Shown: positions 45,355-55,019 of the stretch, piece by piece | How positions within the stretch are numbered: position 1 is the first letter of the stretch | Layout: every line of letters begins with the position of its first letter | Assembly (NCBI GenBank): GCA_039881045.1 | Contig: JAYWVB010000043.1 | Span: 241,548-305,547 of the forward strand | DNA: 64,000 bases | Source of the DNA: Chaetomium olivaceum | Lineage: Eukaryota; Ascomycota; Sordariomycetes; Sordariales; Chaetomiaceae | Direction: 5' to 3' | The notes under the pieces: model-generated | The model's database searches: none | What the model was told of the DNA's origin: nothing | The model's input: only the letters and a program-made list of their open reading frames with translations | Translations under genes and position numbers: made by a program

Positions 45355-47172
45355 TTTTCCCGGACCTCAACCACTTTGTGTAAGTCAATTCAGCCACAAC
45401 AACTCAAATCAATTAAAACTACTCGGAGTCACTGTCTTCAGACATCTCGCAAACTACTTGACATGTCCGCGCATTGTGGCCGGGCTTCTTGCAGTTGCTG
45501 CAGAGCCGAATGCGTGGCCCACCCACTGTTATACAACCACTACTCCCTGACGTTTCCTCGCAGTCCTTATCACCAAGTCCCCGGTCAGCCATCAAACCCT
45601 TTGCCTCTTGTAAACTAAGTGATCCTCCTTCCTGCAGACGCGTTTTCTTTGTCCTACGGCGCTTGCTTAGTCGCTCATTTGCTGTACGAAGTTCCTGGGC
45701 CTCAGCTCGGAGTAACACCATTTCATGTGCCAATTTTGAGATGCTCTTGGCCTGCAAGTCGATGATGTCGAAAATGTGAGTCGGAGAGCTACCTTGATGG
45801 TTCTCGATCTTCCGCTTGAGAGTGATGGAGCTCTTGGTCGCGTCGTACGCATTGGATGGGGTCTTCAGGGCCCAAGTCGAGGCTGTTCCGGGACGCGAGT
45901 TTGGAGGAGATGGGGTAAGTGGCTTAGGGTCGAGGCAAGAAACTACCAATTCAGGGTCAAAAGGAACAAGGCCAGTTGCTCTAAAGCCCGCTCGTATGTT
46001 GTTCGCTGTGATTGAAGCGTGAAATGCCTCGACAAACGCGTCGAAGAAGTCCTCCTTCGTAATGTGGGTGATCTGCATCCGCATCATCTGCTCAATCCGC
46101 TTGCCGTACGAGGCCTTGAGCGGACTAAAACACCCAACATCAAGAGGCTGGAGAAAGTGGGAAGAATGGGGAGGCATGCAAAGTGTAACAATGTTGTTGG
46201 CCTTGCAGAAATCTTCGAAGTCGACCGAGTGGTGGCTTTCGTGGCCGTCAAGGATGAGCAGTCGATGTACCCCTCTCGTACGGCGTTTGGTAGCCTCGTC
46301 GAAATGTTTTAGCCAATCGAGGCCAATCTCATTTGTTGTCCAGCCATTCTCGCTTGTATGGACTCTCCATTCGGGCTGGAACCGGCTGTCCTGGTACCAA
46401 GGGAGGAGGTGGTTTTTCCCCTTGACGACAAAGTACGGCGGCACGACCCAGCCATCCGCACACACAGCTTGGATCACCGTAACCCACTCTCGATTGCCAG
46501 GCTGCTTTGTGCGAGGCCGTCCACGTCGCTCGGAGCTCGTCACGACCTTTGCACTCGAAAGTATGCCCATCTGGAACCCAGTCTCGTCGAAGTTGTAGAT
46601 GTCCCCCTCTTGGATCGCGTATTTATCGATTACGTTGCGTACGAGCCGAAACCACGCGTTTACTACGTCGGGATCTTCGCATTGGGCTCTCTTGTAATCG
46701 ATTCGGCGTCGGAAACGCGTCGTAACCTTGGAATGTCGCTTTACGAAACCGTTTGCCCATCGGGGTCCGACGCCCGACGCGCCGCGTGCGGCCCGAAGGC
46801 GATCGGCCATTTCTCGAAGGTCCGAGAGCTGGGGCTGAAATCCTCGCGCATCAAGGTCGAGTACTCTCTCAAGAAGGACTTGCTCTTCAAAGTCAGTCAG
46901 TTTTCGAAGGTTGGCTGGTATTTCGCGTCGTGGTTGCTTTCCGGCGCGTCGGTCGCGGAGCGAGCTTCGTGAGACCTCGTAGATCGCAGAAGCTTTTCGG
47001 ACAGAAAGTTTAGGGTCTTTCTTGAGAGCTTCAAGCGCAAGGATCATACGAGTTTCTTTTGGAAGAGATTCCATTTTGTTGTGTGGAGAAAAGTGAGGAT
47101 AGAGTTGGAAGGTTGTTAGGTGTAAAAAAGTGGGCGCTTCGTTATGGTGGGCGCTTCGTTATGCAAGTACGT
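45312..47172 (-). mobile_element. pogo/Fot1-like Tc1/mariner transposon, apparently complete
   Basis: A 1.86-kb element with perfect terminal inverted repeats of at least 43 bp starting ACGTACTTGCATAACGAAGC. Each TIR contains a 17-bp unit (CATAACGAAGCGCCCAC) twice in tandem. TA at 45310-45311 and 47173-47174 is the target duplication; removing the element restores a unit of the surrounding telomere-like repeat. The single ORF is open. Confidence 0.93.
45419..47074 (-). CDS. pogo/Fot1-type transposase (DDE_1)
   Basis: Cut-and-paste transposase, 551 aa in one uninterrupted exon, close to the length of Fot1-type enzymes. Residues 1-50 form a Psq-type helix-turn-helix (KDPKLSVRKASAIYEVSRSS), followed by a CENP-B-like second DNA-binding domain (GPRWANGFVKRHSKVTTRF). 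Catalytic Asp positions are seen in YNFDETGFQMG, LLILDGHESH and QPLDVGCFSPLK. The tail has a coiled-coil with a basic patch (SKRRRTKKTR) and a zinc knuckle (CSNCKKPGHNARTC). It is transcribed on the minus strand between its own TIRs and is probably able to mobilise itself. Confidence 0.95.
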   Translation of the reverse strand: MESLPKETRMILALEALKKDPKLSVRKASAIYEVSRSSLRDRRAGKQPRREIPANLRKLTDFEEQVLLERVLDLDARGFQPQLSDLREMADRLRAARGASGVGPRWANGFVKRHSKVTTRFRRRIDYKRAQCEDPDVVNAWFRLVRNVIDKYAIQEGDIYNFDETGFQMGILSSAKVVTSSERRGRPRTKQPGNREWVTVIQAVCADGWVVPPYFVVKGKNHLLPWYQDSRFQPEWRVHTSENGWTTNEIGLDWLKHFDEATKRRTRGVHRLLILDGHESHHSVDFEDFCKANNIVTLCMPPHSSHFLQPLDVGCFSPLKASYGKRIEQMMRMQITHITKEDFFDAFVEAFHASITANNIRAGFRATGLVPFDPELVVSCLDPKPLTPSPPNSRPGTASTWALKTPSNAYDATKSSITLKRKIENHQGSSPTHIFDIIDLQAKSISKLAHEMVLLRAEAQELRTANERLSKRRRTKKTRLQEGGSLSLQEAKGLMADRGLGDKDCEETSGSSGCITVGGPRIRLCSNCKKPGHNARTCQVVCEMSEDSDSE

Positions 47173-47174
47173 TA
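47130..47174 (-). repeat. Right TIR (with TA) of the pogo-like element
   Basis: Perfect complement of 45310-45354. Confidence 0.95.
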
Positions 47175-47740
47175 GGGTTAATTAGCAATTATAAGGTTAA
47201 GGAGATAAAGGAATGTAAAGGTTAAGGATAGAAAGGAGTTAAGGTTAGGGATAGAGAGAAAGGATTAGAGATTATTAGGTTTTGAAGAGAAAGATAACCA
47301 AGGTTAGGGTTAGTCATAAATTGTAAGGTTAGGGAGAGAAAAGAGTGTTTTAGTTAGAAAAGAAAAGATAACCGAGGTTAACTTAGCGTTCATTAGAAAA
47401 TCGTAATGCTCGGGAGAGAAAAGATGACCAAGGTTAGGGTTACAAAAGATTTGCATGGTTAGGGAGAGAAAGGAATGTTAGGGTTAGCGAGAGAAAGGAT
47501 TAGAGGTTTTCAAGTTGGGGAGGGAAAAGATTACTAAGGTTAAGGTTGATTAGAAACTATATAACTAGTAAGGAAAGAAAAGATAAATAACCACGGTTAG
47601 TATTAGTAGAAATCGTATTGTTCGCGAGAGAAAAGATAACCAAGGTCAGGGTTAATTAAAAATTACACGGTTAAGGAGAGAAAAGAATATAAGTAAAGGT
47701 TGGGGATAGAAAAGATAACTAAGGGTAGGGTGAATTAGAT
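47175..47740. repeat. Degenerate telomere-like minisatellite
   Basis: About 565 bp of imperfect units of the type GAGAAAGATAACCAAGGTTA followed by GGGTTA and ATTAGAAAT-like sequence. TTAGGGTTA occurs several times. TTAGGG is the usual telomere repeat of filamentous ascomycetes, so this looks like subtelomeric or interstitial telomere-derived sequence. It ends at the 3' terminus of Helitron A. Confidence 0.75.
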
Positions 47741-47855
47741 AAAATTGCTGGCGTCGCTTCGTTCGTCAGTCGCGCGGCCCTTCGCTACGCTACGGGGCGC
47801 TTCCTTCCTCTCTCCCGCTCCTGGCAATTTTCCTGTCCCTCTCCGGAGGACAATC
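47741..47855 (-). repeat. 115-bp 3'-terminal block shared by both Helitrons (copy A)
   Basis: Exact inverted copy of 60571-60685. It contains the subterminal inverted copy of the 5' end motif (GTCCTCCGGA) and an AAAATTGC/GCAATTTT pair that could form a terminal hairpin. About 30 more shared bases (CGGGAGAGACGAAGCGCC block) follow after a short diverged gap. Confidence 0.95.
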
Positions 47856-48007
47856 GAGCTAATTTATTGTTATTAAGTACGGGAGAGACGAAGCGCCAAT
47901 ATCTGTCCGGAGTCCAATATTGTTCGGCTAAACTGCTTGCTATTTTCTACATGCTTAATTCGTAGTCACACATAACTCTCCGTATCGCTCGCTTCCACGT
48001 TGCTTGG

Positions 48008-51000
48008 TCAGTATAGCGGCTCTAGCAACCTAGCCTTCCAACGCCTCTCGTAATCCGCCAGCTTCCTCTGCATGGCAGCAGTCGGCGGGTCCCGGTTCAC
48101 TCGGCTTCGGTCGAATGGTACGTCGAACATCACCCCGTCCAGCCTCGACGCCCGGGAGACGGCCACGTATGACAACCCGGAAGCGAACTCGCGCTCCGAG
48201 ATGTCGCACACCACCTTGGGCAGCGTGATCCCCTGGGACTTGTGCACCGTGATAGCGTACGCGACCACTAGGGGGAACTGTGTGCGGCTGCACGTCTTGT
48301 TCTTCAGGGTGAAGTCTTGCCTCACCTGCAGGATCGGGACCACCAACCTGCCCTGCCCGTCCTGAAGCTCACGTCTCTTGTGTAGTACGGCGGCCCCGTA
48401 TACTTGTCGAGGGCCACCATGATGACCAACGGCGGATCCCGCAGGGGTCCGCCCCTTCCGCCCAGCCGATATCGTGTACCGTGCCTTGGGCGCCGTTCAC
48501 CAGGCCCACCGGGTTCCAGATATTCCTGGTCAACATCACTCTGGCGCCGATGCATACCGGGAAGCGGCTCGACAGTTGCCGGCGTCTTTCGACTCGGCCT
48601 TACTTGCCCGTCGCCTTGGTGGGTAGCCTCTACGTAGAGGGCCGGAGAGTTCAGGTCGACCATGTGGTCATGATTATAAGACCGCACCTTTTCTCTCGTC
48701 GGATAAATGCGTACGGCGTTCGCGAAACCGGCTTGTACTCTGGGTGAGAGATTGGACGCGCACCGGGAGACTAACAGCTCCCACCCCGTGACCGACCCCG
48801 AGCCTGTCTGAGCTCGACCAAGGCGTCGCGAACCCGGCCTGGTCCGCCCCTGTTGCCGCTGGATGTCTCAAGAAACCGAGTGCTCGAAGGCGCGGTAGGC
48901 ATTGAGACCAGCAACCTCCATCTCCTTCATCGACCTGTCGTACTCGGCATAGATCGGCTTGTTCAGCACCGGCGGCAGCTGGAAGAAGTCTCCGATCAGA
49001 ATGACGCTCAATCCGCCGAAAAAGAAGTCATTCTTCTCCGGAAAGATCTCGCGGAGCCGCCGATCGATCCAACCCAGAGTCTTGAGCCCCAGCATGCTCT
49101 TTTCGTCGATGACGAGGTAACGTACACCCGCAAAAACACGCTGTAGGTTCCCCAAAACAGTGGGTGTTTCGGTCAACGGGCGGTAGTTGCCATCGATAGG
49201 CAAGCGGAGGAGGGAGTGCAGCGTCTGGCCATTGATCTGGTTGCTCGCGACCCCGGTGGGTGCGGCACGGAGAATGGGCGATTTTCGGCCGGGGAGAGTT
49301 TGCTGGAGGTGAGACGACAGCATGTTGACCATGCACGACTTCCCGGTGCCTCCGCCGCCGTCAACATGCAACAGGATGGGCGGTACGTTATCCCGTTCTA
49401 GGTGGCCCATAATAGTGTCGTACACGATCCTCTGTTCCCGGTTGAGGGTATCCCGGGCCTTCAGAGGAATGTGTTCGACATCTCCCGCCATACTGGGGTG
49501 CTCGACTTTGAGAAGATCCCAGTATTTGCCGCTGTCGAACCGTTCATCGATATACCGGCCGACGTGGGGATGCCAGTCGTACCTGATGTCGATATCTCGC
49601 CTAGTCAGTAGGTCGATCTCCTCGTGTTCTGGCTGGAGCTCAGGCACCATGCGTGCGAGCTCCTGCCAGTCTTCGAGACTGATATCTTCCTGGAAGGGTA
49701 CAGCCCGGAACTCGTCCTCGTCAGCCGCGGGTTCCGGCGCTTCCGCCTCTCCGTAGTGGTCATCCTCATGTTCATGGTGCTCCAAGCAGTGCTCGTATGC
49801 CGCCACGTAGCCTGAGAAACGGGTACCGTCGAGGGTTAGAAAGCCGCCGCATTCCCGATGAGGATGTGCCAGCATAAGCTTGACCCGGCAGAAGTCCTCG
49901 AACTGTACGTGCCCATGGACCGGCGTGTACCGCGGGAAGTAATACAACACCCTGGGCCGAGCGGGTGGGCGCCATTCCCTCCAGTTGCCCGGGTTTGGCG
50001 ATTGGAAGTTCCACGTCTCCAGGAACCTGAAATACGACACCGCCTCCATGTCACTAGGCCGTTCCAGGTATTTCTCGTACGACGTCTTCTTCGTCTGACA
50101 GCCTCATCCGCTTCCGAGAATTCTGCCACCGGTTATGCCTGTCAGCCGGTCGGCAGTCGACGCTAATCACAACGCGGCTGTCCTGGTAGAGGGGTAGCTT
50201 GAGGAGGATGTGGCACGTCTCCTGTGCGGAGTAATCCCTCTCGCCGATTAACTTGTTTCATCTTCGAGACAAACGACAGCATGGGGTTCCTGTCCGAGAC
50301 GTGTGGCAACATGGCCCCGGCGATCTCGGCGTACGTGCTGGTCTTGGTCTCGGTCTTGCTGCAGTATTTGGCGGCGTAGTTGATCACCGCCTCGATCCCG
50401 GTGCACGGCGAGATGTCGGTGTTGGCCAGCCAGCAGAGCGTGATGAGCCGGTTATACTGGTTCATGTGGGAGTCGTTCCGTACCGCCTCAAACGACCACC
50501 ACGTCTTGCCCGGCCTTCTAATCAGGCCGGCTTTCTCTCGATGCGGGCGGGGAAACAGAAACCGGCATTCCAGTTCGGGCCCGGCTCGCCGTTCTCCTCT
50601 GCCAGTTCCGCCGCGCGTTTGTTGATGCGTAGGCAGTAGGTGGACGAGCAATGATGCCGTTGGCACCGGTTGAGGATGCGATCCAGCCACTCCCATGTTA
50701 CTTCCGTCTGCAGGGCGTCGACGTTCAGTGGGTTGCCGCCATCACCTCCTTGTCCAATCCGATGGGGCTGGGGGTTTTCCGCCGAGATGTGGTAACCCCA
50801 CAACCGCGCGAACCTCGCCCTCTCCTCATCTGTGCTGGTAGCCTGCTGCGGGCCCTCTTCAAACCAGTACAGCCCGTGGTTATGACTGCTGCCTCGCCCT
50901 TGCCATTCGTATCGACACTAAAAATCCGAAAGGTTGAACTTTTTGGTCAACACCACGTCTCGGAACGCCTTGAACCGCGTAGTGAAGTACCACGCGGCGA

Positions 51001-51952
51001 TATGGGGGTTCTCACGAAGCAGGCGACCGGACAACGAAATCCGGGCCGGCTCGTCCAACACCTGCCACCGCTCGAATTCCGGCATGTGCCGGTAGAGGTC
51101 GTGCCAGTGTAGATCGGCTGGGCTTAACGTGATGAATACGCCGGGGACGCCCAGGCAGTGCGCGAAAGATTCGCACTCCCTGCGCCGGCGGTACCAATAG
51201 GGTCTCGTACCCTGAATCGCCCCAGCAAAGCGGGAGATCTGGTTGAGGACCGCCTGAGCTTCAGGACGGTCGGGATCCTCCAGTGCCTGCTGTAACTCCG
51301 CCTTGGTTAGGACGGTAGACCGCTGCTTGTTGACGTAGAACCGGCTGTGCCCATAGGCCTGCTGCCGCAAGAGGGTGTTCAATGCGATGTAACGGAAGGT
51401 ATGATGGCGGGCAAAACGCCCATGCCACTTCATCGCATGCGCCAAGTAATCCGAGTAGCTGATGGCGCGTTGCCTCGGCTGGATGAAATCAGCAAGACCA
51501 CGTGGATAGAGGCTGGGACATGCTAGCGACAGCAGAGCCTGCGACCGGTTAAACTCGTTAATCGGCGTGAATCTGATGGGAGGCATAGAAAGGTGGTGAG
51601 CGTCGTGCGGTTGCTGCTGCATTGGAGGACGTTCTTGGTCCTCTGGGCCGTTGTTTTTGAGTCCGCCCTGCAGCAGGACAAATTCCGAATCCTTGACCAG
51701 CACGTTGGGTACAGCTGCTTCATCGAACCCCAGTCCATCCTCGCTCTTCGGCCTATCACCGTCGACTGGGCCCTGGTCGGGCTCGAGGTCGTCCCAGCTG
51801 CTCACTTCGTGGATGGTAAGTTGATCGAAGATGGACTCATCTTCGGGTAGCTGGCTCAGATTTGATTCGTTAAAGAGAAAGTGTTTGTAGCCAGGATGGT
51901 TGTGTGACAGGAAATGGAGCCAGGTAGCCACCACTCGGCGTCGAATGCGGAA
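48008..51952 (-). pseudogene. Rep/Pif1-type Helitron protein, degenerate (element A)
   Basis: Rolling-circle replicase fused to a Pif1-type helicase, found in pieces. Seen on the minus strand: RRRVVATWLHFLSHNHPGYK at the truncated start, Helitron N-like HCLGVPGVFITLSPADLHW, the HUH pair SSHNHGLYW (near 50880), RHHCSSTYCL, and the two-Tyr motif NYAAKYCSK. Helicase part: GGGGTGKSCMV (Walker A), LVIDEKSMLGLKT (Walker B), GDFFQLPPVLNKP and AITVHKSQGITL. A TAG at 50918-50920 stands where a Trp codon is expected. Frameshifts occur near 50560, 50250, 48870 and 48350. The N-terminal zinc-finger and DUF6570 part is absent. Confidence 0.85.
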
Positions 51953-52000
51953 GGCGACCACTATTCCGACGGGGGCACCTCCCTATCCCGACTGGGCCAA
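51953..52000 (+). repeat. Left TIR of the MULE
   Basis: Begins GGCGACCACTATTCCGACGG and ends ACTGGGCCAA. Perfect complement of 61668-61715. Confidence 0.95.
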
Positions 52001-53568
52001 AACTGACCGCCTACCAAATCAGGAATTCTGCCGGCAGAAACATAACTTTTTATATCTCGCCAACAAGTACTCGAGGAATTGAGGCCCATCCGGCGGACAA
52101 CGCATTTGGAATCAATTCTCTATAGGTGTATCTGGTACTGGCGTCCCTAACTGTATGATCGTGCTGGACCCAGCTCCGGTAATTCCCTGTGACGGCTCTA
52201 CTACCCTGCGGGCCTGCGTGCCTCCTGGTGGTCGGCCTTGACCCTGGCCTCGACCCTGGCCTCGACCCCGACCTCGACGCGTCGAGGTAGCCGGAGCCGG
52301 CTGGCCCGGACCCCGTCCACAGGTTTGCGTGAACTCTTCCGCTTCCTCCTGTGTTTGCTGCGTCGTAACTTCATCTTGACGAACGCGCCCTTGGGCGTCG
52401 ACGATCTCCCAGTAGGATGGGTCACGTGCTCGAGTCTCGGACCCCTGATGGCGTAAGTTTGATCCACGAGGGATCAGGGCCAGTAGAATCTCTTCAGGCG
52501 CGATACGCGGGCGGCCTCGGCTTGTTAGCACTACCAAGGGGTCAAGGACTGCCCGGAGCTTATCCTCTGCAGCTAAATCACGCCCCAGATGCTAGTGAGG
52601 GTGAAGATCCAAGTATGTAAGCGGCTCAGGATTTGCACCCTCGCTGCGAGCATGAAGTTCGTGACTGCAGGAAACGCCGTACTGCCGCTTGAAGTTGCCT
52701 GTGCATGTTGTGGTTGGGTGTTTACCCTGTCGAACACTGACGGCAAGGCGGTATTGTGTCAAAAGGAGGTCCAAGGAGAACCTGCTGCATTTATGACGGC
52801 AGTCTCCCATCCAGTGACGTGTTCTGTAATCCTGGATTTGGCGCGCGGCTTCCTCGGCCTCCATCTTGATATACCTGGCTTGGTTGTTCTTGACCATCTG
52901 CTCGACACGGTCTGCAAGGAATTTGAGGTCGGCTGTCGAGTTCAAGAGGTAACTCTTGATCTCCCTATGGCTAGCCTCGGTGCGCGAGGTCACACGTACG
53001 CCCCAGTTCCGATTCTGTTGTATCCAGCAGTGTACGAACTGCTGGCGCCATGGAATCCAGGTTTCCTTGATATATTGAATCACAGCGTCTTGTTCGGAGA
53101 ACTCTTCGAGGATAAAAAGCCATGCTCTGTCAAAATCTTCGGACGTTTTAGCGTAGACAAGCGCTTTCCAGACCATGAGGAAGCCTCTCGGGTCGTGTGT
53201 GATATCGTTGCGCTTTGGAAGGGAGACATCAGGGGTAGCTTCAGCCGGTGGTGCAAGGTCACCCCAGATAATAGCATCCATCTTATAGATCCCAAACTCT
53301 TGTTGCTGGTGCTGACGTCCATGTTCGTTGCCGTCCTAGAACCACTTCTCCTTCACCTTGCCTTGAACGTTCTTGTTGACATGCCACACGCAGATCTGTT
53401 GGTCTGTATGAGTCCACACACAGCCAGCTGCGTTCTTGAATGCTTTGTCGAAATCGGAAATAAGAACTAGGGGCGGCTTGATGTTCTGGTCGATACGGAG
53501 CTCCTCGATACGCTCGAGAACCCAAGTGTAGGTTGCCTCGTCTTCTTTGTTCACAAGCCCAAACATGA

Positions 53569-53588
53569 TCCTGTCCGGAGGACAATAT
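53569..53588 (+). repeat. Helitron B 5' 20-mer, also left LINE target duplication
   Basis: TCCTGTCCGGAGGACAATAT. It recurs at 54729-54748 (right of the LINE) and at 54749-54768 (start of the uninterrupted Helitron). Confidence 0.95.
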
Positions 53589-54728
53589 TACGGTCAAACT
53601 CCAGCTTCCACCAACCAACAGCTCCAAGAGCTACAGGGCCGAAGGGGCCTGCAAAGGTCTTGTCAAAAGCTCAGAACAGGAGCCTTCGAATAGTAGTAGG
53701 GGCATACAAGTCAGCTCCTATTCGGTGCTTAGAAACAGAGGCCTGGGTGCCACCGCTAGACTTATATCTCAACAAGCGGCTGGCCGACTTCGAGGGCCGG
53801 CTACAGAAGCAGGCCCTACAATCAGGGGCTGGGCCGGAGGCCGAGAGAATAACCACGGGGCATCTCATCACTGAGGCCTGCAATAAGGTCTACCGAAGGT
53901 TCAACAAGAGGAGGAAAACCCGAGGCCGGAGGCCCCGTCAGGGCCCGCAGAGCCCCACGTCCACTGAACTAGCCGCTAGTGTAGTGGCCCAGTGGGTTAA
54001 CTACAAATGGAAGATCGGGGGGAAGGATAGGGGGTCGAATACCAAGGAGGTGGTCGAACTGGCCTGGCAGGCCCGGTGGGAACAACAGAGAGCTAGTCAA
54101 CAAAGTACTACTCGACAGAGGGTATTAAACAGGAGGATAGCCGACGAAGACCCCCCAGCCCTCTTATTTACCGACAAAGCTCTGATGAGACACGAAGGTC
54201 TTACAAAGGCGCAGAGCTCCCTCCTTTCCCAGGCCCGTATCGGGGATATAGGCCTCCGGGACTACCTGTTCAGGGTGAAAGTCCCGGAGGTCCGTACCCC
54301 CTATTGCGAGTGCGGGAGAGGCAGGGAGACGGTGGAGCACTTGGTGGTTTGGTGCCCCGACCCGCCGTTACAAAGGCCGTGGGACGGCAGAGAGATTCGG
54401 TCACATCGGGACCTACAAACCGTATTACGTGGAGTAGGCGCCCGGAGCAGAAGATTTGTTAGGAAGGTCCTTGGCTGGCTGATGGACTCTGGCCGGCTAC
54501 TGGAGTATAGCCTAGCCAGAAGGCTGGAGCTAGAAACAGTGGATGGGGAGGGCTAGAGGGCACGGAGGCCGGCAAAGGGCCTCCTTTCTTTTGCAGTATG
54601 ACGGATTCATAGATTGTTGTCTCAAAGTGGTAGACAGAGGTTTTTATCCGGCCTATACGGTACGGTTTCCTTTGTAAATAGCAGTAGAAGGACCGGCGCG
54701 CCCCAGGGCATATCGGTGTAGGAAATAA
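53589..54728 (+). mobile_element. 5'-truncated LINE, copy 2, inside Helitron B
   Basis: A 1.14-kb insertion flanked by a 20-bp direct repeat (53569-53588 and 54729-54748). Homology to LINE copy 1 begins at the very first base after the left repeat. The 3' UTR shows the same blocks (ATCCGGCC, GGACCGGCGCGCC, CAGGGCATA). It ends GGAAATAA. Confidence 0.9.
53595..54556 (+). pseudogene. C-terminal fragment of a Tad-like LINE ORF2
   Basis: An open frame without its own start, covering the region after the reverse-transcriptase domain: AQNRSLRIVVGAYKSAPI, CLETEAWVPPLDLYLNKRLAD, GLTKAQSSLLSQARIGDIG, the Cys/His motif CECGRGRETVEHLVVWC and GWLMDSGRLLEYSLARRLEL. It aligns throughout with the end of LINE copy 1 but many residues differ, so the two belong to related families and not to one recent burst. 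There is no internal stop. Confidence 0.88.
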
Positions 54729-54769
54729 TCCTGTCCGGAGGACAATATTCCTGTCCGGAGGACAATATT
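54729..54769 (+). repeat. Tandem 20-mers at the Helitron B 5' end
   Basis: Two back-to-back copies of TCCTGTCCGGAGGACAATAT. The first is also the right target duplication of LINE copy 2. Each copy contains the fold-back TGTCC-GGA-GGACA. Confidence 0.92.
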
Positions 54770-55019
54770 GCGCTCAAACTCTTCTGCTTAATTACTATGG
54801 GAAATTGATAAGAGTAAGCGGGTCTACCTTATCGCGTTGCCGGATTGGCTCACGCCTGCCGCCCACATTTCCAACTCCCCCACGACCGCACCGACTCTCC
54901 GTCGCGCCGACCAGATCTTTTCAAAAAATTCAAATTCAAGCAAGTACGCGTTAGACGACCTCGGCTACCGTTTCTCTTACGGTACAGTGATATCCGTTAT
55001 GACCGGCTTTCGCGATTTC

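Larger units (their letters stand above)
47741..51952 (-). mobile_element. Helitron-like element A, 5'-truncated
   Basis: Reads on the minus strand; its 3' end is at 47741 (on the element strand it ends GCAATTTT). Its last 115 bp are identical to those of element B. The 5' part is missing: its coding sequence stops exactly at the MULE TIR (51953). Confidence 0.8.

Noticed and set aside
47175..47740. CRISPR-like array or centromeric satellite
   Set aside because: Units are degenerate, of uneven spacing and resemble telomere repeats; CRISPR is not expected in a fungus.
53569..54800. Two separate Helitron 5' ends, because sequences after the first and third 20-mers look alike
   Set aside because: Translation shows that the sequence after the first 20-mer is LINE ORF2 from the first base; the likeness is chance and the repeat is a target duplication.
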